From the NCBI GenBank assembly GCA_029210265.1, contig JARGNP010000010.1:1-64000 (forward strand): DNA of 64,000 nucleotides. The letters run 5' to 3'. A program made the position numbers and the translations under genes. The notes under the pieces were generated by a model that did no database searches, was not told where the DNA came from, and saw nothing but the letters and a program-made list of their open reading frames with translations. This DNA comes from Legionellaceae bacterium. GTDB lineage: Bacteria > Pseudomonadota > Gammaproteobacteria > Legionellales > Legionellaceae. Positions 19,357-28,903 of this stretch are shown here, piece by piece. Position 1 is the stretch's first letter. The number at the start of each line of letters is the position of its first letter.

Positions 19357-19698
19357 ATGACAAACCTAACTATTTATCATAATCCACGATGCTCTAAATC
19401 AAGACAAGCTTTAGAACTGCTTAAATCGCAAGGACTTGAACCCACCGTTGTTGAATATATTAAAGAGCCGTTAAACTACGAGCAACTAACGGCTCTTCGC
19501 GATCATATCGCATTAAAAGATTTAGTTCGCACCAACGAAAAATGCTTCAAAGAACTTGCTCTATCGCTTGATGATGAAGCGGGTATTTTAAATGCCATGA
19601 TTCACGAGCCTAAGTTAATGCAGCGACCTATTGTTGTGTACAACAATAAAGCTGCCATAGGCCGCCCCCCTGAAAATGTTTTAGAGCTTTTTGCATGA
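19357..19698 (+). CDS. arsC: ArsC/YfgD family arsenate reductase-like protein
   Basis: 113 residues with the thioredoxin-like ArsC fold. The redox Cys is C12 in NPRCSKSR, and the C-terminal signature is QRPIVVYNNKAAIGRPPENV. It may reduce arsenate using glutathione/glutaredoxin, but short chromosomal copies of the YfgD type are frequent and often have no proven arsenate role. No ars regulator or pump lies nearby. The stop overlaps the start of the NAD(P)HX epimerase gene by 4 bp, so the two are translationally coupled. Confidence 0.88.
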   Translation: MTNLTIYHNPRCSKSRQALELLKSQGLEPTVVEYIKEPLNYEQLTALRDHIALKDLVRTNEKCFKELALSLDDEAGILNAMIHEPKLMQRPIVVYNNKAAIGRPPENVLELFA

Positions 19699-20366
19699 CT
19701 CAAAGCCTTGTTTTAAGCCGTCATCAGTCGCAAGCATTCGATCGGTTAGCCATAGAAGAATATGGGGTTCCCGGTATTGTGCTGATGGAAAATGCCGGTC
19801 GAAATATTTTTGATAAATTTTTAACGTATAAGCCTCAGGGAAAAATCATCATTTGTTGTGGCCAAGGCAACAATGGAGGCGATGGTTTTGTTGTTGCACG
19901 TTACTTAAACCTTCATGGTTTTGATGTACATGTGTTGTTATTTTGCGACCCAGATAAAATAAAAGGTGATGCGAAAATCAATTATGGCATATTAGTTAAG
20001 TTAGCGATTCCGATCACGGTTATTTCTAAAGAGCACATAGAAGAAGCTCTTCCTATTTTATCTGACGCACACTGGATTGTGGATGCTTTATTTGGGACGG
20101 GTTTACAAGGCTTAGTCAAAAAACCTTTTGATAAAATTATCAACCTAATCAACAGCGCTAACAAAAAAGTATTATCTATCGATATACCGTCGGGCTTAGA
20201 TTGTGATAGCGGTGAGGTGTTAGGCGTTGCTATCAAGGCAAATATTACCGTGACCATGGTGCGAATCAAAAAAGGATTTGATCAAGCTCAAGCAAAAAAA
20301 TATTTAGGTGAGATCCATGCGGTTGATCTTGGTATACCTTCATCCATAGCCACTCCCCTATACTAA
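19695..20366 (+). CDS. nnrE: NAD(P)H-hydrate epimerase (YjeF N-terminal domain only)
   Basis: 223 residues. Epimerises R-NAD(P)HX to the S form so that the dehydratase can repair damaged nicotinamide cofactors. Signature motifs are GIVLMENAGRN at 27-37 and CGQGNNGGDGFVVARYL at 55-71. A Rossmann-like core contains VDALFGTGLQG and DIPSGLDCDSG. Many bacteria fuse this to the ADP-dependent dehydratase (NnrD). Here only the epimerase domain is present and no nnrD follows, so the dehydratase must be elsewhere or absent. Coupled to arsC by a 4-bp overlap. Confidence 0.9.
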   Translation: MTQSLVLSRHQSQAFDRLAIEEYGVPGIVLMENAGRNIFDKFLTYKPQGKIIICCGQGNNGGDGFVVARYLNLHGFDVHVLLFCDPDKIKGDAKINYGILVKLAIPITVISKEHIEEALPILSDAHWIVDALFGTGLQGLVKKPFDKIINLINSANKKVLSIDIPSGLDCDSGEVLGVAIKANITVTMVRIKKGFDQAQAKKYLGEIHAVDLGIPSSIATPLY

Positions 20367-20370
20367 GCCT

Positions 20371-21081
20371 CTATATTTCTAAAACCATACTTTCTTGCCG
20401 ACTCTGTTTGAAAGGATTTTCATCTGAATCATCGGTTAGAAGTGGCCCCGAAAAAAGCTCATGCATGTTCCTTTTTTCACCGACGCGGGCATCGATAGGA
20501 AAATCATGCTTAAATTGGGCAGCAAGAATGCTAAAATCATCCTGCTCTATGATCGTTTCACTTTCCAACTGAATGCTTTTTTCTAAGATGCTGGGCGTGA
20601 GGTTTATACGTTGAGCAGGATATAATGCTTCATAATTTGTTCCAAACACCTGGAGGGCCTCTTCACCAGATAAAGATTTTAGCAGTTCAAATGTTAATGG
20701 TTTATGATGAAATTCAAATTTTTTCAGGTATCGGTGCACGGTATGATCACGTACCCCTAATAATGAAGCAAGATTTCGGATGCTATCTGTTTTACGAGAT
20801 AAATAGTGAATATGTGCGGGTTTATACTGATTAATATTAATCTCACATGAATCTATCTTCTGTGTATAACCCACCCCCCAAAGTTTACGAGCATCTTCAA
20901 CAGAAAGCATTCGTAAAATATCAACACTCAATGGCTCACCATATAATAAAAACTTCCCGAGATGGCTCGTTAAAATTGAGCTGTCTGTAAGCTTAAGTTT
21001 TTTGGCGGCGACACTCGGATAATGCGCATTACAAATAACTTGATGAATATGCGCAACGGTATATTTTGAAAGTTTTGACAT
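20371..21081 (-). CDS. Protein with two helix-turn-helix-like repeats
   Basis: 236 residues, family not recognised. Two repeats of about 65 residues (6-72 and 86-150) share the layout Y..AHIH.........AA..L.L...T....L..F....PL....L..LS.EEA....G..Y. In each, the first half looks like a DNA-binding HTH; in repeat 2, SIRNLASLLGVRDHTVHRYL is close to a textbook example. The C-terminal ~85 residues are acidic and disordered-looking. It starts three bases after the stop of the upstream coiled-coil gene, so the two form an operon. It could be a regulator or a nucleus-directed effector; the sequence does not decide. Confidence 0.7.
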   Translation of the reverse strand: MSKLSKYTVAHIHQVICNAHYPSVAAKKLKLTDSSILTSHLGKFLLYGEPLSVDILRMLSVEDARKLWGVGYTQKIDSCEININQYKPAHIHYLSRKTDSIRNLASLLGVRDHTVHRYLKKFEFHHKPLTFELLKSLSGEEALQVFGTNYEALYPAQRINLTPSILEKSIQLESETIIEQDDFSILAAQFKHDFPIDARVGEKRNMHELFSGPLLTDDSDENPFKQSRQESMVLEI

Positions 21082-21084
21082 AAC

Positions 21085-22947
21085 TCACTTGCCCCCCATA
21101 ATCTCGCAAACCTCACGATCAGTATCATCCATACGATCAGCGCTATGCTCACATATGCTAAAAAGCATGTGCGGCTTATATTTAGATTTAAAACCTCGAG
21201 ATTTCTTCACGGGCATCAACACCTCCGCAGCTGCAGCAGAATCAGGTGATCTATCCGCATCATAACTCACCATGTCCCCCTCAGCATCCTTAGGATCATT
21301 AGGATCAACCAGCACTGCGCAGTCTTCGGGATTGGCATAATAATAAAATGCTTTTCTATGTACCGACAGCTCAGCTGCCAGCTCATCCCACTCAAGCTCA
21401 TGCTCCACCGCATTACATGCTAAATCATAAGCAACGTCGGCTCTATGATACATATCTTTTTTTAGTAAATCAGCCTCATGAATTCCCTCAGCACAGGTTT
21501 CTTCTAACGCTTTACATCGAGCATAATAACGAGCATCTATGGCGAGTGTTTGTGCATGAAAAGCTTCGGTTGCATGATAAAATGGAGTTTCATCAAACGT
21601 GCAAACTGCCCCATCTCTTGAAGCACTTATATGTCGTTTTGTGAGTTTAATATCATTCAACCCTTCAGGGCGCTTAAGTGCTCGATTGCTTGCGGCAATG
21701 GTTTTGAGAACATGCGCTTTAAATCCATGGTGTGATTCCATGAGTTCTGAAAAAGCATCAAAAGACCCGGCTTGACTACGAGAATATAATTTCCGTACAA
21801 AATCTGCTGCATTTTCTACGATATAGTCACGCATCGTTTTTTCTTGTGTATATAGTGGCTCAGCTTCTTGCTTTAATTCTATATGATAAGATTTAGTTAA
21901 CACCTCTCCATAAGGAGAAACAACCGTAAACGTAGCCTCAAATTCCCCCAAAACATCGACATACAACGTACGTTCTTCAGGTGACGAAGGTGGCCTCATA
22001 AAAAGACAGCGATGCTTAAATATTTGTGATAGTGCGGCCAAATCCAGTGAATGCACCGCTTCTTTCAAACTCGCAACATCAACATCTGGAGCATAACCAC
22101 TTATATCATAAAATTCACGTTTTAATTCAGATTCATCAGGATTTTTAGTTGCTTCATACAGAGCAAATCTTAAATCCATATAACCAACCAGCGGTTGAAT
22201 CGAATCATATGGCGTCTTCGTACTCATATATGTTGTAATATTTGGTGTGATACCATCTAATCCTATTCGCGCAGCAACCATTTCATAACTCGTTTTAAGC
22301 AGTTCACGCGAACCAACTTGGAGTCTTTCTCTTGTTGCATCTCTTTCTTTCACAGCCTCAGCATGTGCTTGCTGTGATGCTTGTATAGTTAAAGCTCGAG
22401 CTTGACGCTCGCTTGAATCAAAAATACGCCATGCCGTGTTCAAGGCGTCACTGTAAGGCTTTCTTGCGTTGTTCATTTGAGCGTTTCGTAATTGATACAC
22501 AGGTGCGTATTGATGACTTACATCTCGCAATTTGGCATGAAACCGGCGTTCCATTTTTGCCATGCTTTTTTCGTAAGTCTGTTCATTTTCTTTTTTCTTT
22601 TGAGTATGCTCATTATGGATTGCAAAAAATGTTTGCGCATACAGCAATTCTGCGGCTTTTTCATCTACCGTACACTTCGCCTCAGCTGCTTGATATTCAG
22701 CCCATGTCTTTGAAGAAGATGCACTTAGATTTTGTTTGATTTTCGCAAGAGACGTATCACGACGTGTTTGATTCTCTTGCATACTCACATCTCGATTTCG
22801 CTCAATTTGAGATGCTGTCGCCCAAAAATCATCATGAAGTTTTTGTTGCTTACTGGTAATATCAGATTCAAGGAAAGCAATTGCTTCCGCTTCACTTTTT
22901 TTTAAATACTTATTAAAAACATCTGTTTTACTTAATACAGGCATACT
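21085..22947 (-). CDS. Long coiled-coil hypothetical protein
   Basis: 620 residues from the preferred ATG at 22947 (MPVLSKTDVFNKY); an upstream in-frame start at 23001 would add 18 residues. Residues about 15-210 are rich in Glu, Lys, Gln and Ala with heptad-like spacing (AEAIAFLE, EYQAAEAKCTVDEKAAELLY, EKSMAKMERRFHAK), so an extended coiled coil is likely. The middle contains strand-rich stretches and the C-terminus is polar (DRMDDTDREVCEIMGG). No signal peptide or membrane segment and no known enzymatic motif. Co-transcribed with the HTH-repeat gene. Coiled-coil proteins of this size are typical of effector sets in Legionellales; that is inference. Confidence 0.75.
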   Translation of the reverse strand, partial: SMPVLSKTDVFNKYLKKSEAEAIAFLESDITSKQQKLHDDFWATASQIERNRDVSMQENQTRRDTSLAKIKQNLSASSSKTWAEYQAAEAKCTVDEKAAELLYAQTFFAIHNEHTQKKKENEQTYEKSMAKMERRFHAKLRDVSHQYAPVYQLRNAQMNNARKPYSDALNTAWRIFDSSERQARALTIQASQQAHAEAVKERDATRERLQVGSRELLKTSYEMVAARIGLDGITPNITTYMSTKTPYDSIQPLVGYMDLRFALYEATKNPDESELKREFYDISGYAPDVDVASLKEAVHSLDLAALSQIFKHRCLFMRPPSSPEERTLYVDVLGEFEATFTVVSPYGEVLTKSYHIELKQEAEPLYTQEKTMRDYIVENAADFVRKLYSRSQAGSFDAFSELMESHHGFKAHVLKTIAASNRALKRPEGLNDIKLTKRHISASRDGAVCTFDETPFYHATEAFHAQTLAIDARYYARCKALEETCAEGIHEADLLKKDMYHRADVAYDLACNAVEHELEWDELAAELSVHRKAFYYYANPEDCAVLVDPNDPKDAEGDMVSYDADRSPDSAAAAEVLMPVKKSRGFKSKYKPHMLFSICEHSADRMDDTDREVCEIMGGK

Positions 22948-23032
22948 ATTTAACCGAGGCACAAACAGGGCATTATATAACCAACCAAGACTTAGAATCA
23001 AGACTTATTAAATACTTAACTGACAATAAATA

Positions 23033-23065
23033 AGCAAAAAATCAGCAAAAAATCAGCAAAAAATC
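23033..23065. repeat. Three perfect 11-bp direct repeats
   Basis: AGCAAAAAATC occurs three times head to tail with no spacer, about one helical turn per unit. It lies upstream of the coiled-coil gene and 16 bp before an inverted pair of DnaA-box-like sequences. The A-tracts phased at 11 bp could bend DNA. The second copy of the DnaA-box element, near 36.6 kb, lacks these iterons. Confidence 0.7.
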
Positions 23066-23081
23066 AGAGAGCATCGGTGGT

Positions 23082-23104
23082 TTATCCACAATTTCTGGGG
23101 ATAA
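23082..23104. repeat. Inverted pair of DnaA-box-like sequences (dispersed repeat, copy 1)
   Basis: TTATCCACA (a perfect consensus DnaA box) is followed five bases later by TGGGGATAA, which on the other strand is TTATCCCCA, one mismatch from consensus. The same 25-bp core plus about 25 bp of similar flank recurs at 36632-36681. It lies between the coiled-coil gene and tag. It might bind DnaA, or be a REP-like extragenic palindrome; there is no T-run to suggest a terminator. Confidence 0.6.
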
Positions 23105-23151
23105 GCATGTGAAAAAACTGGGGTATGCTGGTTGAGTGTGTTAGCAACAAC

Positions 23152-23709
23152 TTAATTCAAGCACTTAAAGCAGTCCTGGGTATGGTCATCAACCAGACCA
23201 ATAGCCTGCATATAGGCATACATAATGGTTGGCCCCACAAAACTCATCCCTCTTTTTTTAAGATCTTTCGATAAAGCGATCGATTCTTGTGTCTGTGTTG
23301 GCACGTCTTCAAGTGACGCAGGTCGATTGATTTTAGGTTTATTTTGAACAAACAACCAAACATAAGCATCAAACGAACCGTACGCCTGTTGAATACTCAC
23401 AAAAACACGTGCATTTTTTCGTACTGAAAATATTTTTAACCGATGACGAATAATTTTAGGATTGCATAAAACTTCTTCTAGATAAGCATCCTCTAAAATT
23501 GCACAAGCAACTGGATCAAATTGCTTAAAAACCTCACGATAGCCTTCGCGGCGTTTTAAAATCGTTTCCCAATTAAGTCCGGCTTGCGCGCCTTCCAGAA
23601 CAAGCATTTCAAAAAGCTTATGGTCATCATGCACCGGAACGCCCCATTCGGTATCATGGTAGCGTTCATAGTGAGGTTTATTTTTCCCTACCCAAGCACA
23701 ACGGTTCAT
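23152..23709 (-). CDS. tag: DNA-3-methyladenine glycosylase I
   Basis: 185 residues, the usual length. Excises 3-methyladenine from alkylated DNA in base-excision repair. The zinc ligands typical of Tag are present: C4 and H18 at the N-terminus, H176 and C180 in DDHTQDCFKC. The base-recognition segment LEGAQAGLNWETIL contains the expected conserved Glu. ATG 23709 opens with MNRCAWVGKN, as in other Tag proteins. It lies 45 bp below hslU on the same strand. Confidence 0.95.
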   Translation of the reverse strand: MNRCAWVGKNKPHYERYHDTEWGVPVHDDHKLFEMLVLEGAQAGLNWETILKRREGYREVFKQFDPVACAILEDAYLEEVLCNPKIIRHRLKIFSVRKNARVFVSIQQAYGSFDAYVWLFVQNKPKINRPASLEDVPTQTQESIALSKDLKKRGMSFVGPTIMYAYMQAIGLVDDHTQDCFKCLN

Positions 23710-23754
23710 CCTACACTTCTTTTAATATTTTAATAATAAAATAACTAAAACAAG

Positions 23755-25068
23755 TTACAAAATAAAGCGAGCTAAATCTTCATCTTGTACGAGTGCACCT
23801 AAGTGTTTTTGTACGTAAGTTTTATTAACTTTGACTTTTTCCCCGGCTTTATCCGTGGCTTCAAACGATATGGTTTCGAGCAAACGCTCCATAACCGTGT
23901 ACAGACGACGTGCGCCTATATTCTCCGTCCGTTCGTTGACTTGCCATGCAACCTCTGCAATGCGTTGAATACCAGAAGCATCAAAGCTTAGTTTCACGCC
24001 TTCCGTTGCCATAAGCGCTGTGTACTGCTCGGTGAGTGACGCTGTAGGCTCGGTTAAGATACGTACAAAATCCTCGACGCTCAGCGCATTAAGTTCAACA
24101 CGAATCGGCAAACGCCCTTGGAGTTCTGCAATTAAATCAGAAGGCTTAGCGACGTGGAATGCACCGGAAGTAATAAACAAAATATGATCCGTTTTAATAA
24201 TCCCATATTTTGTTGAAACCGCTGAGCCTTCAACCAGTGGCAATAAATCACGCTGCACCCCTTCACGAGACACATCACCACCCTGCTGATCCGAACGTCG
24301 TGCGACTTTATCAATTTCATCAATAAAAACAAAACCGTTTTGTTCAACCGACTCAATCGTCGCTAATTTAATTTCATCTTCGTTGATAAGCTTGGCAGCT
24401 TCTTCTTCCCGTAGAATTTTTAAAGCCTTGGCAATGGGTAGTTTGCGCTGCTTTGTTTTATCGGTACCCATTTGCTGGAACATGGATTGAAGTTGATTGG
24501 TCATTTCTTCCATGCCAGGAGGTGCCATGATTTCAACGCCCACGCTTTGCGCGACAACATCAATTTCAATATCTTTATCATCCAACATGCCTTCACGCAA
24601 TTGCTTACGGAACACTTGCCTGGCCGAAGAATCTGGATCGCGCTTGGCGTCACCTTCCCCTGGAGGAAGCAAAGCATCCAAAACACGTTCTTCTGCTGCA
24701 TCTTCTGCTAATGGCTCCACTTTTTTCATAGCATGTTCACGTGCAAGCTTAAATCCGATATCAGCCAGATCGCGTATAATCGACTCTACATCGCGACCAA
24801 CGTAACCGACTTCAGTGAATTTAGTTGCTTCAACTTTAATAAACGGTGCATCCGCTAAACGTGCGAGACGTCGCGCAATTTCGGTTTTACCCACACCGGT
24901 TGGCCCAATCATGAGAATATTTTTAGGCATAATCTCAGCACGCAAACCATCATCAGTGATTTGCATACGACGCCAGCGATTACGCAACGCAATCGCCACA
25001 GCACGCTTCGCGGCATCTTGCCCAATAATATGCTTATCTAATTCCCCAACAATTTCACGAGGGGTCAT
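23755..25068 (-). CDS. hslU: ATP-dependent protease ATPase subunit HslU (ClpY)
   Basis: AAA+ unfoldase that feeds substrates to HslV. I choose ATG 25068 ([17 protein letters not shown]), giving 437 residues, close to the usual 443; in-frame TTG/GTG codons upstream overlap hslV and give an atypical extension. It has Walker A ([15 protein letters not shown]), the pore motif region GYVGRDVES, an insertion (I) domain in the middle, Walker B (FVFIDEIDK), and a C-terminus ending LARFIL, the tail that docks into HslV. It follows hslV directly in the standard order. Confidence 0.96.
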   Translation of the reverse strand: MTPREIVGELDKHIIGQDAAKRAVAIALRNRWRRMQITDDGLRAEIMPKNILMIGPTGVGKTEIARRLARLADAPFIKVEATKFTEVGYVGRDVESIIRDLADIGFKLAREHAMKKVEPLAEDAAEERVLDALLPPGEGDAKRDPDSSARQVFRKQLREGMLDDKDIEIDVVAQSVGVEIMAPPGMEEMTNQLQSMFQQMGTDKTKQRKLPIAKALKILREEEAAKLINEDEIKLATIESVEQNGFVFIDEIDKVARRSDQQGGDVSREGVQRDLLPLVEGSAVSTKYGIIKTDHILFITSGAFHVAKPSDLIAELQGRLPIRVELNALSVEDFVRILTEPTASLTEQYTALMATEGVKLSFDASGIQRIAEVAWQVNERTENIGARRLYTVMERLLETISFEATDKAGEKVKVNKTYVQKHLGALVQDEDLARFIL

Positions 25069-25096
25069 GGTGTTATTCACAAGAGTATTTACAGTA

Positions 25097-25645
25097 TTAT
25101 TCACGATGAGTATCCAAAGCTTCAATGGTTAAATTATGATTGGTATAAACACACATATCAGCGGCAATCGTTAAACCTTTCTCAACAATTTTTTGTGCTG
25201 GTAGTTTTGTGTTTTCCATCAAGGCACGTGCTGCAGCTTGTGCAAATGGACCGCCTGAACCAATTGCCATAAGCCCTTCTTCTGGCTCAATGACATCACC
25301 ATTACCGGTAATAATAAGCGAAGCATGTTGATCTGCAACCACCAGCAAAGCCTCTAGGCGCCGTAACATTTTGTCGGTTCGCCAATCTTTAGCCAACTCA
25401 ACTGCTGCACGAACCAAGTGTCCTTGATGCATTTCTAATTTAGCTTCAAAACGCTCAAACAACGTAAAAGCATCGGCTGTACCACCGGCAAATCCCGCAA
25501 TCACTTGATTGTTATATAAACGACGTACTTTACGGGCATTACCTTTCATGACCGTATTGCCTTGACTCACCTGACCGTCGCCACCAATGACAACTTGCTT
25601 TCCATCTCGTACAGACAAGATGGTTGTTCCACGATATTGCTCCAA
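25097..25645 (-). CDS. hslV: ATP-dependent protease peptidase subunit HslV (ClpQ)
   Basis: Threonine protease forming the core of the HslVU complex, 182 residues. The start is a TTG at 25645 with GGGAG correctly placed upstream; no ATG fits. The product therefore has a short leader (MEQYRG) to be removed before the nucleophile Thr in TTILSVRDG. Conserved [21 protein letters not shown] and [15 protein letters not shown] follow. It precedes hslU with a short gap. A sigma-32-like -10 element lies just upstream. Confidence 0.96.
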   Translation of the reverse strand: MEQYRGTTILSVRDGKQVVIGGDGQVSQGNTVMKGNARKVRRLYNNQVIAGFAGGTADAFTLFERFEAKLEMHQGHLVRAAVELAKDWRTDKMLRRLEALLVVADQHASLIITGNGDVIEPEEGLMAIGSGGPFAQAAARALMENTKLPAQKIVEKGLTIAADMCVYTNHNLTIEALDTHRE

Positions 25646-25669
25646 AATTTCTCCCGATTAACAAATATA

Positions 25670-25678
25670 TATATGGGG
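25670..25678 (-). promoter_or_regulatory. Possible heat-shock (sigma-32) -10 element for hslVU
   Basis: On the minus strand the sequence reads CCCCATATA, a full match to the sigma-32 -10 consensus CCCCATNTA, about 25 bases before the hslV start. The -35 region is weak: an ACTTGATA lies immediately upstream, too close for normal spacing. hslVU is a classical heat-shock operon, which supports the reading. Confidence 0.4.
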
Positions 25679-25709
25679 TATCAAGTAAATGGGGGCTTAT
25701 ATCTAAAAA

Positions 25710-26156
25710 TCAATGCCTAGGCCTGCAACGTGTGCACAAACCTCGAAGTTCAATAGGATCATCACTCAGATGAAAATCACTTCGAAGAGCCAATTGCTGC
25801 ATAGCCTGACGAACAGCAACATCGTGTACTTCGTTGACTTCATGGCATCCAGAACACACCATAAAAAGTTCGGAGCATGTGTGCGCTTCTTCTTTACCGC
25901 ATAATGCATACGATTGAATCGAGTCGATTTTATGCACAACGCCCGCTGTTACAAAAAAACTTAAGGCGCGATATAAAGCAGTGGCTGTTGCATTGGGTTG
26001 GTCGTCAGATAACCGTTCTAAAATATCATACGCCTTCAACGGTTTATCTGTATTCCATAAGACAAATAGAACAGCCTTACGCAACGAAGTTATGGTGATA
26101 GCCCTGGTCAACGATAAATGCTTCGCGTAAATAACAAACGCTGACGGATAGCCCAT
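25710..26156 (-). CDS. zur: Fur family metalloregulator, Zur-like
   Basis: 148 residues. An N-terminal winged helix (LRKAVLFVLWNTDKPLKAYDILERL, ATALYRALSFFVTAGVVHKI) is followed by a metal-binding dimerisation domain. The structural zinc cysteines are in CSGCHEV and LRGLCTRC. The short length, the HTCSELFMVCSGC stretch and the absence of the Fur-specific HHDH stretch point to Zur rather than Fur; PerR or Mur cannot be fully excluded. ATG 26156 lies three bases after the deoB stop, so it is probably co-transcribed with deoB. No zinc transporter gene is adjacent. Confidence 0.85.
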   Translation of the reverse strand: MGYPSAFVIYAKHLSLTRAITITSLRKAVLFVLWNTDKPLKAYDILERLSDDQPNATATALYRALSFFVTAGVVHKIDSIQSYALCGKEEAHTCSELFMVCSGCHEVNEVHDVAVRQAMQQLALRSDFHLSDDPIELRGLCTRCRPRH

Positions 26157-26159
26157 GCG

Positions 26160-27422
26160 TTAGCCTTCTAAAGATTTTAAAAACGAAACACCATCCAAAG
26201 CACCACCTAAAGATAATACATCAAGCTCCAAATGCTCCGCCAAGCTTTGTCCTATATCTGCAAAGCTTGCACGCTCGCCAATGGACTGAGATTGAATGCC
26301 TGGACCAAACAAGAGTGCAGGCACATGCTCACGTGTATGATCAGAACCCGGAAATGTCGGGTCGCATCCATGATCGGCTGAAATAACCACCGCATCACCC
26401 GGCTTTAAACTTGCTTCAAATGCTGGCAAGCGCGCATCAAACGCCTCCAACGCTGCGGCATACCCCGGTAAATCACGGCGATGTCCGAACGATGAATCAA
26501 AATCAACAAAATTAGTAAAAACAAGACTTCCAGCCGGTGCTGTTTTCATGGCCTCACACGTGGCATCAAATAAAGCCATGTTTCCATCAGCTTTAACCAC
26601 CTGCGTAGGGCCTTGATGCGCATAAATATCCGATATTTTTCCGATGGCAATCACTTCTCGGTCTGCTTGTTTTAAATAATCAAGCAAGGTTTTTGCCGGT
26701 GGTGGTATAGAATAATCACGGCGGTTGGCTGTGCGCTTAAAAGCCCCCGCTTCGCCTTTAAACGGCCGTGCAATCACACGTCCTATATGATACTCATCCA
26801 CCAATTCCCGAGCAATTTCACAAAGCTCATAAAGCTTGTCTAGTCCAAACAATTCTTCATGAACAGCAATTTGGAATACACTATCAGCCGATGTATATAC
26901 AATCGGCTTGCCTGTTTTAATATGCTCATCTCCGAGCTCTGCCAGAATATCAGTACCCGAAGCATGCTTTTCACCTAATACACCAGGTAACTTCGCGCGT
27001 TTAATTAATTGTTGAATAAGTGCTTCAGGAAAGCATGCTTGTTCGTTGGGAAAATATCCCCACTCAAACCGAACAGGTACACCTGCGAGTTCCCAATGGC
27101 CACTGGGTGTATCTTTACCTAAGCTTTGCTCAACGGCATAGCCATAATAACCTTCTGGCTCGGCTAAATTATCAAGTTCAGGCAATGCATTTTTTGAGCT
27201 TAACCCTGCCGCATGATACAAACCTAAACGCGCTAAATTAGGAATTTTCAACGGCCCCGAACGCAATCCTGGCACATCTGCTTGGCCCAAGCGACATGCT
27301 TCCACAATATGTCCAAACGTATTCGCACCCGTGTCGCCATACTTTTCCGCATCATGACTCGCACCTATACCGAGCGAATCCATAAGTAGCACACAGGCAC
27401 GTGTTGATGGCATGGATGGCAT
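26160..27422 (-). CDS. deoB: Phosphopentomutase
   Basis: 420 residues. Interconverts (deoxy)ribose-1- and 5-phosphate in nucleoside salvage, with Mn2+. Alkaline-phosphatase superfamily signatures are present: the N-terminal [14 protein letters not shown] with metal-binding Asp, [12 protein letters not shown] with the phosphorylated Thr, the cap region, and the C-terminal metal sites [13 protein letters not shown] and [21 protein letters not shown]. The start is ATG 27422, with an internal ATG three codons on as an alternative. The MFS gene lies 23 bp upstream and zur follows directly. No deoA/deoC/deoD lie in the window. Confidence 0.96.
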   Translation of the reverse strand: MPSMPSTRACVLLMDSLGIGASHDAEKYGDTGANTFGHIVEACRLGQADVPGLRSGPLKIPNLARLGLYHAAGLSSKNALPELDNLAEPEGYYGYAVEQSLGKDTPSGHWELAGVPVRFEWGYFPNEQACFPEALIQQLIKRAKLPGVLGEKHASGTDILAELGDEHIKTGKPIVYTSADSVFQIAVHEELFGLDKLYELCEIARELVDEYHIGRVIARPFKGEAGAFKRTANRRDYSIPPPAKTLLDYLKQADREVIAIGKISDIYAHQGPTQVVKADGNMALFDATCEAMKTAPAGSLVFTNFVDFDSSFGHRRDLPGYAAALEAFDARLPAFEASLKPGDAVVISADHGCDPTFPGSDHTREHVPALLFGPGIQSQSIGERASFADIGQSLAEHLELDVLSLGGALDGVSFLKSLEG

Positions 27423-27445
27423 ACAGTCAATACTCCGTTAGTTTA

Positions 27446-28723
27446 TTAGTGCTGTGGCTTCGCAAATGTTTCTTTTAAACCAAACGTAAGCAACAGTGAT
27501 ATTAAAAAAGCAGCTGGCAATATTAACGCAGCTGTTTGATACGACGCCAGTGGATAAACCGGTGTTCCACCAATGAGCTCAACCCCACCGCATTTCACTA
27601 AAATTTTGCTGAAAATATTTTGATAGACTAAATAGCCACCTTGCGTAAATAAAGATACAACGCTCAAAGCCGTTGCGACCATCACAGGCGATGAACTCTC
27701 AGCAACAAGCACATAGCTAATCACTTGAGCTGCTGTAACTAAACCTAGTAAGAAAAAAAGCACAGCCATAACACCCGCAGAAACCGGCGCATATAAAATA
27801 CATAACACCGTCATCAACGAGAACAGTGCACCTAATTTCATGGGAAATAATCGTCGACCTAATTTATCCGAGAAAAAACCAAACAACGGCCCACCGAGCA
27901 TCGCACCAAAAAACAACATGCCATTCACCCAAGAAGCTTCTGCCTGCGTCGCACCTAAACGTTGCATTAAATACAATTTACCCATCGCCGCGCCAAGCAC
28001 CGCAATCGGCAAGTTCATCAGGCTGGTATAAAGCCCTGAAAAAATAGGTTGCCGAGATAGACAGGCTTTCCACGTCGTCCACATCGGAAGTGTTTCATGC
28101 ACGGGATCTTGATGAGCTTCGGGACGTTCTTGAATCCACCATAGCATCAACACAAAAATCAACACACCTAACCAAGCAACGTTTAAGACGGCCCCACGCC
28201 ACCCGACATGAAGAGCTATAGCTGTTATAGGATACTGAGCAACCAGACCACCGCACATTGCCATGGTCACAATCGCGCCGGTAATCAAAGCCATTTTTTT
28301 AGGTGGGAACCAACGTGTGGCAAGCCGAATGGGGCCTAAGAAACAAAAAGCACTCGTTACACCTGCAATAAACCGATACGTTAATGCAAGATAAAAGCTT
28401 TGCGTATACGCCAATAAAAACGTACTAATAACACAAATCAGCATCGATAAAACAAGCGTTTTCTTAATGGAGCAACGATCAAGAACAATACCTGCGGCAA
28501 TTAAAAAAGCGACGTTGGCAAAATAATAAATACTTGAAAGATAAACCATTTTATCAGCTTCGATGCCAAAATCACGCATGACATGATCACCCAATGAAGC
28601 AAACATATTGCCCTGAATGAACTGATAAAAGAAAAACAAAGAGGCCGAAAAACACACTAACCACGGTTGAACTGCTTCCCAACGACATCCTTCTCCAGTC
28701 GGTACTGAGCACTTCATATCCAC
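27446..28723 (-). CDS. MFS transporter
   Basis: 425 residues with about 12 hydrophobic segments; inner membrane. The loop 2-3 signature is modified (GIVLDRCSIKKTL), and the equivalent loop 8-9 reads FGFFSDKLGRRLFP. LGPIRLATRWFPPKKMALITG resembles the family of sugar-phosphate/nitrate-type and Legionella phagosomal transporters (Pht-like), but I cannot assign a substrate. It is the first gene of the MFS-deoB-zur run, so a nucleoside or pentose substrate is possible by context only. Confidence 0.9.
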   Translation of the reverse strand: MDMKCSVPTGEGCRWEAVQPWLVCFSASLFFFYQFIQGNMFASLGDHVMRDFGIEADKMVYLSSIYYFANVAFLIAAGIVLDRCSIKKTLVLSMLICVISTFLLAYTQSFYLALTYRFIAGVTSAFCFLGPIRLATRWFPPKKMALITGAIVTMAMCGGLVAQYPITAIALHVGWRGAVLNVAWLGVLIFVLMLWWIQERPEAHQDPVHETLPMWTTWKACLSRQPIFSGLYTSLMNLPIAVLGAAMGKLYLMQRLGATQAEASWVNGMLFFGAMLGGPLFGFFSDKLGRRLFPMKLGALFSLMTVLCILYAPVSAGVMAVLFFLLGLVTAAQVISYVLVAESSSPVMVATALSVVSLFTQGGYLVYQNIFSKILVKCGGVELIGGTPVYPLASYQTAALILPAAFLISLLLTFGLKETFAKPQH

Positions 28724-28903
28724 ACGAACTCCTAGCTAAACGAGGCATTTACAGGGAGGGAAATTCTACCAGAACCAAAACCAAATTGGTATCAACCTTT
28801 CAAATTATCTATCGGGCTAAATTAATGCAATCTTAATCTTTGTGTGTTAAAATACAGCACACTTAACGGTTCCTTGAACCTTTTTTGTCGGAGATTTAAC
28901 CGT

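Noticed and set aside
23033-23065. CRISPR-like direct repeats
   Set aside because: Units are only 11 bp with no spacers and no cas genes lie nearby.
24497-25132. Plus-strand open frames of about 100 residues within hslU
   Set aside because: They are antisense shadows of a strongly conserved gene.
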